Positions 1 through 6,117 of a stretch of 8,146 nt of DNA are shown piece after piece (the stretch's first letter is position 1; every line of letters begins with the position of its first letter). The position numbers were made by a program, and so were the translations under genes. The DNA lies in NCBI GenBank assembly GCA_017390595.1, contig JAFPBC010000181.1, positions 1 through 8,146 of the forward strand, in the 5' to 3' direction. The DNA comes from Selenomonadales bacterium. Lineage in GTDB: Bacteria; Bacillota; Negativicutes; RGIG982. The notes under the pieces were generated by a model, which saw only the letters and a program-made list of their open reading frames with translations, did not search any database and was not told the DNA's origin.

Positions 1-467
1 CGTTCGTCAAGGAAGGAAAAGCCGATCTTGCATTCGTCAATATGCCGTTATCGGATGATGATCTTGTGATAGAACCGTGTTTTGAGATCAACGATGCGTT
101 CGTCTGCGGTCCCGACTTCGCGGGAAAAGATTCGTATTCGTGGGATGAAGTCGCAAATCTTCCTCTTATCCTTCTCGAGAAAAATTCGTCATCGCGTCGT
201 TTTCTTGAAAAGACATTCAAAGAAAAAAATATCATCTTGAATCCGCAGATCGAGATCGCGGCACACGACCTGCTCATCTACTTCGCATCCATCCACCTCG
301 GCATATCTTGCGTCATCGAACAGTTCTCAAAAGAAGAACTGGACAAAGGTACGATCAAGAAACTGCCGCTCGATCCACCGCTTCCGAAACGAAGCATAGG
401 CTGTGCATACTTAAAAAACGTGCCGCTCTCCTATGCCGCAAAAGCCTTCATGGATCTTATTAAGTAA
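1..467 (+). CDS. LysR-type transcriptional regulator, C-terminal part (5' end outside window)
   Basis: The open frame runs in from the left edge (first complete codon at position 3) to TAA at 465-467, giving 154 visible residues. The ATG at 42 is internal, because the preceding codons (FVKEGKADLAFVN) continue the domain. The residues match the second half of a LysR effector-binding domain: KADLAFVN near the start, an I-L-L-E-K-x-S-S-S-R-R-F-L-E segment, then AAHDLLIYFASIHLGISCV and a C-terminal PLSYAAKAFMDLI. This is the pattern of the CysL/CbbR-like group. The DNA-binding helix-turn-helix would lie upstream, outside the window. The effector and targets cannot be read from this fragment. The gene is convergent with the menaquinone operon, so position alone does not link it to that operon. 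The family assignment is confident; the role is unknown. Confidence 0.88.
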   Translation, partial: FVKEGKADLAFVNMPLSDDDLVIEPCFEINDAFVCGPDFAGKDSYSWDEVANLPLILLEKNSSSRRFLEKTFKEKNIILNPQIEIAAHDLLIYFASIHLGISCVIEQFSKEELDKGTIKKLPLDPPLPKRSIGCAYLKNVPLSYAAKAFMDLIK

Positions 468-564
468 CATATAAATTATATCACAAAACAGCTCTGCAAT
501 ATAGCCTAAATGGCTATGACAGTTATGTATACATTATCAGTTTTATACGGTTATATATGCATAA

Positions 565-605
565 AGAAAAAGATCCCGAAGACCTCCAAACAAGGTCTTC
601 GGGAT
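565..605 (-). terminator. Intrinsic terminator at the end of the mqn operon, probably bidirectional
   Basis: A perfect 13-bp inverted repeat (ATCCCGAAGACCT at 573-585, AGGTCTTCGGGAT at 593-605) has a 7-nt loop. On the - strand it is followed by CTTTTTCTTT, which ends the operon just after the stop codon at 620. On the + strand the stem is followed only by TCTTTG, a poorer U-tract, but it could also end the convergent LysR transcript. The remaining intergenic DNA (468-564) is AT-rich and has no gene I can support. Confidence 0.93.
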
Positions 606-619
606 TCTTTGTTATGCGA

Positions 620-1456
620 TCATTTCCCGTCAGTCGGGTCGTAGATGCTTTTGAGGAGCGTTTCTTTGCGAAGGCTTTTGCATACGCATTTGCCGTCTGC
701 ATCGAGGTGACGAATAGCATTCAAGATGATGCGGCTGATCATCGGTGCATCGTCATAGAAGATGTCTTCGAGTTCTTTGTGCGACCATTCTTTGACGACG
801 CCTTCGCCGTAGTTGACGACGAAGTAGAGGCCTGCATAGCACGCACCGATCTCACGAGCGAGGTAGACTTCGGGACAGATGCTTTGTCCGACGATGTCTG
901 CATGACCTTTCATCATGGCGATCTCGGCAGGGCTTTCGAAATGTCTGCCGTCTGTTACGGCATACGTGCCGCGTGTAAATACACGGCCGTCGAATTCTTC
1001 TTTGGTCAGTTTGATCAGTTCTTCGCGGATCTCGCTGCAGAGCGCGTCACGCATGATAAGAAGGTATCTGCCTTCGAGACCGACGTCTTTGCGTACGGAG
1101 AGGTCGAGGTAATCGTCGGGGATGACGAAGTCGCGCGGGTCTAAGAGATGATTGACTGTACCGACACCGCCTTCGCTGATGATGCGTTTGACACCTGCTT
1201 CGCGGAATACCCAGAAAATTTGCCGCGATGCATCGGCTCGGCTGACGCCTGCACGCCATCCGTGCATTCTGCAGGTAAGGACACGTTTGCCGTCAACGCT
1301 GAACAGTCTGAAATATGGGCTCTGGCCGTACGGTGTGTCGAATACGAGGTTGTCTTCGAGTATCTCTACTCCGCTGTCTTTGGCACCGAGCGGGAAGTTG
1401 CTCGAGAGTGTACCGGAGCCACCGATAACGGCATATTCGGCTTGTACCATATCCAT
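620..1456 (-). CDS. MTAP-family purine nucleoside-cleaving enzyme in the menaquinone operon; candidate futalosine-processing enzyme
   Basis: This 278-residue protein has the length and motif order of the methylthioadenosine phosphorylase (MTAP) branch of nucleoside phosphorylases: GGSG at 12-15, TPYG at 41-44, RMHG at 63-66, EGGVGTV at 95-101, DFVIPDD at 109-115, DGRHFESPAEI at 169-179, and ADIVGQS at 186-192. Key sites differ from MTAP. The family ATDYD motif is VVNYG (213-217), so the two base-contacting Asp become Asn215 and Gly217. Asn at this place is known for 6-oxopurine (inosine-type) enzymes such as mammalian PNP. The phosphate-binding RHG appears as MHG, with an Arg one residue earlier. 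I chose the ATG at 1456 because it follows the mqnC stop by one base and has AAAGGA at 1468-1473; the in-frame GTG at 1486 has no such site. As last gene of the mqn operon it may release hypoxanthine from futalosine in place of MqnB, but methylthioinosine or 5'-deoxynucleoside salvage remains possible. Family is firm; substrate is inferred. Confidence 0.85.
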   Translation of the reverse strand: MDMVQAEYAVIGGSGTLSSNFPLGAKDSGVEILEDNLVFDTPYGQSPYFRLFSVDGKRVLTCRMHGWRAGVSRADASRQIFWVFREAGVKRIISEGGVGTVNHLLDPRDFVIPDDYLDLSVRKDVGLEGRYLLIMRDALCSEIREELIKLTKEEFDGRVFTRGTYAVTDGRHFESPAEIAMMKGHADIVGQSICPEVYLAREIGACYAGLYFVVNYGEGVVKEWSHKELEDIFYDDAPMISRIILNAIRHLDADGKCVCKSLRKETLLKSIYDPTDGK

Positions 1457-1457
1457 G

Positions 1458-2501
1458 TTATCTACCGTCCTTTCTGTCGAATACACGAAGGATGTCGTAT
1501 TCGGTATTACGCTGTGCGGCAGTCTTACCTGCGTCTTCGATCATGCGCACCATTTTATTGACGGACATTTCGTATGCCGTACCTGCGGCACGCACGACGT
1601 TTTCTTCGAGCATGATACTACCCAAGTCATTGGCACCAAACCCGAGCGTGATCTGGCCGATGTTCTGACCTGTCGTGACCCACGAGCCTTGGATATGTTT
1701 GATATTGTCGAGATAGAGTCTCGTTGTGGCAAGCGTACGAAGGTAGTCCCACGCGGATGTTTTTTCACCACCGAGCTCGGTATTGCCCGGCTGATATGTC
1801 CATGTGATAAAGGCGCGGAATCCGCCCGTTTTTTCTTGCAATGCTTTGACTTTCTCCATATGTTCGATACGCTGTGCAAGCGTTTCGCCGAGACCGATGA
1901 CCATCGTTGCCGTGCTCTGCATACCGATGGAGTGTGCCGTCTCCATAACACCGAGCCATTCGTCTGTCATGATCTTTTTCGGGCTGACACGTCTGCGGAT
2001 CTCATCGACGAGTATTTCCGCACCGCCGCCGGGGAGCGAGTCAAGGCCTGCTTCTTGCAGACGAAGAAGGACTTCCTTCACGGAGTATCCGCTTTTTTTC
2101 GACCAGTATACGATCTCGGTCGGCGTGAACGAATGAATGGTGATGTTTGCTATCTTTTTGATCGAGCGAAGAAGGTCTGTGTAGTACGAGAGTTCAAGGT
2201 CGGGATGAAGTCCGCCTTGTATCATGACCTGTGTGCCTCCGCAAGCGACCGTTTCTCTCACTTTGTCGAGGATCGTCTCGGTCGGTAAAAGGTATGCGCC
2301 TTTGTCGCCTTTTCGACGATAGAAGGCACAGAATTTGCATTCGCTTTCGCAGATGTTGGAATAGTTGATATTTCTGTCTATGATAAAGGTAACGATTTCT
2401 TTTCCGTGGATGCGGTTACGCATCTCGTTGGCAGCTTGTCCGAGACGCAAGATATCTTCATGCTCAAGGAGTGCCAACGCTTCTTGTCCGGTCATTGTCA
2501 T
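1458..2501 (-). CDS. mqnC: Cyclic dehypoxanthine futalosine synthase (radical SAM)
   Basis: A 347-residue radical SAM enzyme of the futalosine menaquinone pathway. It converts dehypoxanthine futalosine to its cyclic form in the cytoplasm. The cluster motif CESECKFC gives Cys51, Cys55 and Cys58. It is preceded by VTFIIDRNINYSNI and followed by AFYRRKGDKGAYLL, the signature that separates MqnC from its paralogue MqnE. Further landmarks are QGGLHPDL (95-102), the EAGLDSLPGGGAEIL block (150-164) and a TWTYQPGNTELGG segment (233-245). The length is normal. The ATG overlaps the mqnA stop as ATGA, with GGAGGT at 2511-2516 nine bases upstream, so translation is probably coupled to mqnA. It shares a near-identical stretch with mqnE around 2025-2045, matching 3905-3925, as expected for paralogues. 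Confidence 0.95.
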   Translation of the reverse strand: MTMTGQEALALLEHEDILRLGQAANEMRNRIHGKEIVTFIIDRNINYSNICESECKFCAFYRRKGDKGAYLLPTETILDKVRETVACGGTQVMIQGGLHPDLELSYYTDLLRSIKKIANITIHSFTPTEIVYWSKKSGYSVKEVLLRLQEAGLDSLPGGGAEILVDEIRRRVSPKKIMTDEWLGVMETAHSIGMQSTATMVIGLGETLAQRIEHMEKVKALQEKTGGFRAFITWTYQPGNTELGGEKTSAWDYLRTLATTRLYLDNIKHIQGSWVTTGQNIGQITLGFGANDLGSIMLEENVVRAAGTAYEMSVNKMVRMIEDAGKTAAQRNTEYDILRVFDRKDGR

Positions 2502-3334
2502 AACGAGGTGACCTCCGCGATCTTAATCTTCGGCACACACGGGACTAAGTCCAGTTCGTATGCCATTTGATACATATATTCGAGTGCTTGCTGATGACGC
2601 GGCGAGAATCCCCAGTTGAGCAGTCCCAAGTATTCGCTCAATTCCACGTCGCTGTATACTTCGCCGTCATTCATCGTAGCGATGGCGACTTCTTTATGTC
2701 TGAGACCGAATTCGAAGCCTTTGGAAAGGCGTTTGGCGATCTTGGCTACGAGCGCAGGATTTTCTTTGGCGAATTCTTCGCGTACTGTCCAGACGGCACA
2801 TACGAGCGGAAGACCTGTCATTTTACGCCATTCGGAGCCGACGTCATAGTAATAGTATCCTTCTTGTTTATGATGATACGTATAGAGCGCATCATCACCG
2901 ATAAGAAGCGTCGCATCGTAGTCGCCGACTTCGTTCGGCTGGATGGTATCGACCGTATAGCGCGGTTTGATACCGTATCCTTTTTCGAGGAGTATCTTGA
3001 CGACACAATGCGTGTTTTCGGATTTGGCTGTCAAGCCGATATGCGCACCGTCAAGCTGTTCGATCGGGCGTTTCGATTCGATGATGAGACTGCGTATCGC
3101 GCCTTCGATGCTGATAGACAAATTCGGCAGCAGCATCAGTTTTTCGCTGTTGCGTGCATAAACGATAGCCGATACGGGACTGATGTCAAGTTCATCATGT
3201 GTGATCTTATAATTAAGTTCGGACGGTACACCGCGTGTTACGGTAAAAAGATCGTCCGTCTGCTGTTTTAAGAAGCTGTAACTAAGGGGTAGACAGTTAA
3301 GAAAATTGATGTGACCGACTTGCGTTTTTTTCAC
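2498..3334 (-). CDS. mqnA: Chorismate dehydratase, first step of the futalosine menaquinone pathway
   Basis: A 278-residue cytoplasmic protein of the MqnA/MqnD periplasmic-binding-protein fold. MqnA turns chorismate into 3-enolpyruvyl-benzoate, the substrate of MqnE. Visible family features are GHINFLNCLPL (7-17), GVPSELN (35-41), ISPVSAIVYA (51-60), LLIGDDAL (143-150) and the DVGSEWRKMTGLPLVCAVW segment (164-182). These favour MqnA over MqnD. The start is GTG at 3334, with AGGAGG seven to eight bases upstream; that site overlaps the mqnE stop codon, and the gap to mqnE is only 12 bases. The 3' end overlaps mqnC by four bases. Its place between the two radical SAM genes fits a single operon. 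Confidence 0.93.
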   Translation of the reverse strand: MKKTQVGHINFLNCLPLSYSFLKQQTDDLFTVTRGVPSELNYKITHDELDISPVSAIVYARNSEKLMLLPNLSISIEGAIRSLIIESKRPIEQLDGAHIGLTAKSENTHCVVKILLEKGYGIKPRYTVDTIQPNEVGDYDATLLIGDDALYTYHHKQEGYYYYDVGSEWRKMTGLPLVCAVWTVREEFAKENPALVAKIAKRLSKGFEFGLRHKEVAIATMNDGEVYSDVELSEYLGLLNWGFSPRHQQALEYMYQMAYELDLVPCVPKIKIAEVTSL

Positions 3335-3346
3335 TTTCCGTCCTCC

Positions 3347-4429
3347 TTATCCTTTCGTGATAGGCTGATAGAACGTATCACGTTCGACAGCTTGATATCC
3401 TGTTTCGGCAACGATGCGTGTGATCTCTTCTTTCGTCGTACCTGTTTTGGTCGCCGCGCCTGCCGCATGAATGATGCGTTCTTGACCGACTGTACCGTCA
3501 AGGTCGTCTACACCGAATGCGAGCGACAGCTGAGCTACCGGCATCGTGAGCATCATCCAGAATGCTTTGATATGGTCGAAGTTGTCGAGGATCAATCTTG
3601 CCATAGCGATCATGCGAAGATTTTCCCACGAAGTCGACGGTCGAATGCCTTCGAATTTCGTATTTTTCGGATGGAACGGGAAGCTGACGAATGCCTGGAA
3701 TCCGCCCGTCTCATCTTGGATATCACGAAGTGTGAAGAGATGCTGAAGTCTCTGTTCTATCGTTTCGATATGTCCGTAGAGCATCGTGGCATTCGTGAGG
3801 ATGCCGAGTTTGTGCGCCGTTTTCATAACGGTGATCCACTCTGCTGTCGTCGCCTTGTCGGGGCAGATCTCTTTGCGGATCGTATCATCGAGTATCTCCG
3901 CACCACCGCCGGGGAGCGAGTCAAGCCCTGCTTCGTGAAGTCTCGTCAACACTTCTTCGATCGAGAGGTTTGCGATCTTCGCGAAGTGGACGATCTCAAC
4001 CGGTGTGAATGCTTTGAGATGTACATTCGGGAGATGTTTTTTTACCGCACGCACGACGTCGATATAGTAATCGAACGTTTTTTTCGGATGGAGCGCACTT
4101 ACCATATGCACTTCCGTCAAGTCGGGCATCGACTGCATCGTTTTTTGCACGATACGTTCAACGTCCTCGACTTCGAGAATATATGCCTGCTTGTCCTCTT
4201 CTTTGCAGGAGAACGCACAGAACGGACATTCCGATACACAGATATTCGTCAGATTTATATGTCTATTTACATTAAAGTAAACATTTTTACCCGTTTTTTC
4301 TTCTTTTTTTCTTCTTGCCGCTTCTGCGAGCGTCAAAAGGTCTGCTTCTTTGTAGAGTACGAGAGCTTGCTCGAGCGTCAAACGCTCGCCTCGTTTCAGA
4401 CCGTCTAATATTGCTTCTACTTCCGTCAT
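3347..4429 (-). CDS. mqnE: Aminofutalosine synthase (radical SAM)
   Basis: A 360-residue radical SAM enzyme. It adds the 5'-deoxyadenosyl group of SAM to 3-enolpyruvyl-benzoate, making aminofutalosine. The cluster motif CVSECPFC gives Cys64, Cys68 and Cys71, preceded by NVYFNVNRHINLTNI, the MqnE form of the motif. Other features are the EAGLDSLPGGGAEIL block (166-180), TNATMLYGHIET (212-223) and a SFPFHPKNT segment (249-257). At 110-115 it reads VSALHP where MqnE and MqnC proteins usually have a GG pair, as in VGGLHP. The ATG at 4429 has a GCGGAG ribosome site five bases upstream. It is the first gene of the operon. I found no convincing sigma-70 promoter in 4430-4506; a TAGTAT hexamer near 4463-4468 lacks a -35 partner. 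Confidence 0.94.
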   Translation of the reverse strand: MTEVEAILDGLKRGERLTLEQALVLYKEADLLTLAEAARRKKEEKTGKNVYFNVNRHINLTNICVSECPFCAFSCKEEDKQAYILEVEDVERIVQKTMQSMPDLTEVHMVSALHPKKTFDYYIDVVRAVKKHLPNVHLKAFTPVEIVHFAKIANLSIEEVLTRLHEAGLDSLPGGGAEILDDTIRKEICPDKATTAEWITVMKTAHKLGILTNATMLYGHIETIEQRLQHLFTLRDIQDETGGFQAFVSFPFHPKNTKFEGIRPSTSWENLRMIAMARLILDNFDHIKAFWMMLTMPVAQLSLAFGVDDLDGTVGQERIIHAAGAATKTGTTKEEITRIVAETGYQAVERDTFYQPITKG

Positions 4430-4506
4430 ATGATCTCCGCCTTAACGAGTTATTGTTTTCTATACTAACTTATTATTTTTCGTCTCATTCGCTCTTTTTT
4501 CCTGCT

Positions 4507-4550
4507 AAAAAGCAAAAAAACGTCAACCATGCAGTTGACATTTCTTTGCT
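4507..4550 (-). terminator. Intrinsic terminator after the deacetylase gene
   Basis: Two 17-base arms (4511-4527 and 4534-4550) flank a 6-base loop. Read on the - strand they form 17 pairs, of which two are G-U wobbles, and are followed by TTTT at 4507-4510. The hairpin begins four bases after the deacetylase stop codon. On the + strand the two wobbles become A-C mismatches, so the structure is oriented for the - strand. It separates the deacetylase gene from the mqn operon, which therefore needs its own promoter. Confidence 0.88.
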
Positions 4551-4554
4551 TGTG

Positions 4555-5295
4555 TTAATGTCTGATGAGCCCATCCTGTGCATGGTTCGCAAGGAGTTCT
4601 CCGACTGTTACGATCTCGTATCCTTCCGCACGGATACGGTCGATGAGTTCAGGCAGGGCATCTGCCGTCTGACGCGGTGTATCGGACGCGTGCATAAGAA
4701 TGATACCGCCCGCTTTCAGTCGCTTCATCACGCGATCGATGATGACTTCGCGCCCCGGGTTCTTCCAATCGAGGGAATCGATATTCCAGATGATCGTTCG
4801 GCATCCCGCCTCTTCCGTCACGCGCAAAGATTCTTTGCTGTAACTTCCGTTCGGCGGACGAAGGAGCGTTGGACGAACACCGATCGTTTCTTCGATCTCA
4901 CGACTTGCTGTCATGATATCATTTTTTACCCACTCACTGCTTTTCTCACCGTAGTTGTCATGCTTGTGCCCGTGACTGCCGATCTCGTGCCCGTCCGCGC
5001 ATATCTGTTTTGCCACCTCGGGATATTTCATCGTCCACGGCCCCATCAAAAAGAAGGTCGCTTTCACATTTTTATCCTTGAGCGTCTTTAGGATAGACGG
5101 TGTGAAAGTATTGCCCCACGAATGGTCGAATGTCAGCGCCACTACTTTATCCGTCGTCTGTGTACCCGCAATGGCCATCGGACTGCCGCTCGCCGTTCCT
5201 GCCGCCTGCACATAGAGTGCCGATGCCAGTAACAATCCGACCACACCATAGAGCATCCTCCACTTACCGAGCAGTTTACGTACATCTATCACCAT
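4555..5295 (-). CDS. Exported PdaB-like polysaccharide deacetylase (NodB domain)
   Basis: A 246-residue protein with a basic N-terminus and a hydrophobic segment (about 15-31) that would act as signal peptide or membrane anchor, then a NodB deacetylase domain (about 50-235). Motif 1 is LTFDHSWGN, with Asp57 as probable catalytic base. Motif 2 is SHGHKH, giving zinc ligands His108 and His112. Motif 3 is RPPNGSYS (146-153), and the late motif is LMHASD with His202. The SWG and HASDTPRQTADALP patterns resemble the sporulation-type PdaB subgroup. The usual second Asp of motif 1 is His58. The likely substrate is an N-acetylated cell-wall glycan, not provable here. ATG at 5295 has GGGAGGG eight bases upstream, but this site lies in a terminator-like hairpin. 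An alternative ATG at 5256 has GGAGG directly against it, too close to work. Confidence 0.87.
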   Translation of the reverse strand: MVIDVRKLLGKWRMLYGVVGLLLASALYVQAAGTASGSPMAIAGTQTTDKVVALTFDHSWGNTFTPSILKTLKDKNVKATFFLMGPWTMKYPEVAKQICADGHEIGSHGHKHDNYGEKSSEWVKNDIMTASREIEETIGVRPTLLRPPNGSYSKESLRVTEEAGCRTIIWNIDSLDWKNPGREVIIDRVMKRLKAGGIILMHASDTPRQTADALPELIDRIRAEGYEIVTVGELLANHAQDGLIRH

Positions 5296-5336
5296 AAAAA
5301 AATCCCTCCCGCTTACTTGATTCGTATGCAGGAGGG
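5296..5336 (-). promoter_or_regulatory. Terminator-like hairpin that contains the deacetylase ribosome binding site
   Basis: On the - strand, CCCTCCTGC (5336-5328) pairs with GCGGGAGGG (5312-5304) in a 9-bp stem with one G-U pair and a 15-nt loop. It is followed by A and seven T, which touch the ATG at 5295. By structure it is an intrinsic terminator for the upstream membrane protein gene. Its 3' arm is also the Shine-Dalgarno sequence of the deacetylase, so when folded it would block translation of any read-through transcript. Confidence 0.75.
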
Positions 5337-5343
5337 TCTTATC

Positions 5344-6042
5344 TTATTCTTCGTACGTCAGATACGGATAGTCATGCATGATGCGTTTGAGCATACGGTT
5401 CGAGATCACGACACCGATCTTGAGCGTCAACAAAATGGAAGCCGTCGTCAAGTACCAGAAGAACAACGACAATTCGGGGAAGATATACAGGAGCAACATG
5501 TTGATGACAACAACGATAGCACCTGCCGTAACGAGCGGGATCACGCTCTGCACGATGCCAAAGCCCGGTTTGCTGTAAAGGAGCTTGCCTTTGCCCTGCT
5601 GTTCGCAATCATAGAACAGATCCATAAGCTCATCGAACGTATCGTCTACCCATTCTTCGTCATTACCCGCTACGACGAGATAGCCTGTCGCGGGAACGAA
5701 GTTGCGGAACAGGATCGTGACTGTTCCTTTTTCTTCCACTTCGGCAACGAGCGAGAAGGCATCTACCCAGTCGCGCGTACGCATCTCATTTTCGAGGTCT
5801 TCCCATGTGCTGATGGGGATCGACGCACGATTGTCTTTTCCTTTGTCACCGAGGATATCATCTTCCGTACCGATGCTGGCTACCCAGATGAAACCACCGT
5901 CTCTATGCAAAATATCCCACAAGTCCAAGAAAAATTCTTTGTCCATTTGACACGGTCTCAAGGGAGACTCATGTGCAAATGCGATTTCATTTTCTTGTTC
6001 CGGCTGAACGGGAACTACTTCTTTTTTCTTAAATCCAAACAC
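5344..6042 (-). CDS. Unrecognised membrane protein, soluble N-terminal domain plus two C-terminal helices
   Basis: I do not recognise this 232-residue protein. Residues 1-30 are polar with a basic start (FGFKKKE). Residues 32-150 look like a compact mixed domain rich in Asp, Glu and Trp (FIWVASIG, WEDLENEM, RDWVDAFSLVAEV, NDEEWVDDTFDELMDLFYD). Two hydrophobic helices follow, about 162-188 and 191-214, joined by a two-to-three-residue PE turn, then a basic stretch (NRMLKRIMHDYPYLTYEE). With two helices, both ends would lie on one side, probably the cytoplasm given the Lys/Arg near each end. The start is GTG at 6042 with AGGAGG at 6050-6055. It lies 75 bases after the LCP gene in the same direction and is probably cotranscribed with it, which suggests an envelope-related role but does not prove one. 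Confidence 0.8.
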   Translation of the reverse strand: MFGFKKKEVVPVQPEQENEIAFAHESPLRPCQMDKEFFLDLWDILHRDGGFIWVASIGTEDDILGDKGKDNRASIPISTWEDLENEMRTRDWVDAFSLVAEVEEKGTVTILFRNFVPATGYLVVAGNDEEWVDDTFDELMDLFYDCEQQGKGKLLYSKPGFGIVQSVIPLVTAGAIVVVINMLLLYIFPELSLFFWYLTTASILLTLKIGVVISNRMLKRIMHDYPYLTYEE

Positions 6043-6058
6043 AGATTAACCTCCTGCT

Positions 6059-6073
6059 TCGCAAGACTTGCGA
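6059..6073. repeat. 15-base near-perfect palindrome just upstream of the membrane protein gene
   Basis: TCGCAAG and CTTGCGA flank a single base. On the - strand it ends three bases before the AGGAGG of the gene starting at 6042. It has no T-run after it, so it is not a terminator. As RNA it could form a small hairpin (six pairs with a 3-nt loop); as DNA it could be a protein site. Function unknown. Confidence 0.5.
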
Positions 6074-6117
6074 TTCTATCTTGAATATATTCTCCACAAA
6101 GCACAAAATGCCTGCTG

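Noticed and set aside
501..517. Hairpin ATAGCC-TAAAT-GGCTAT after the LysR gene
   Set aside because: Only six base pairs and no T-run on either strand; too weak to call a terminator or regulatory element.
510..644. Small + strand open frame of 44 codons with a hydrophobic start
   Set aside because: It has no ribosome binding site, runs through the mqn terminator hairpin and ends inside the antisense MTAP-like gene.
1152..2288. Long + strand open frame opposite mqnC and the MTAP-like gene
   Set aside because: It is antisense to two well-supported genes, resembles no family, and follows from their codon bias.
2025..3925. Near-identical 20-base stretches in mqnC (about 2025-2045) and mqnE (about 3905-3925)
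   Set aside because: Both encode the shared LDSLPGGGAEI block of paralogous radical SAM enzymes, so this is homology and not a mobile or recombination repeat.
3311..4408. Long + strand open frame opposite mqnE
   Set aside because: Its length comes from the codon use of mqnE on the other strand; the product is Cys/Arg/Phe-rich without recognisable motifs.
4535..4560. TTGACA on the + strand that could be a -35 box
   Set aside because: It is one arm of the deacetylase terminator, lacks a good -10 at 16-18 bases, and would drive only antisense RNA.
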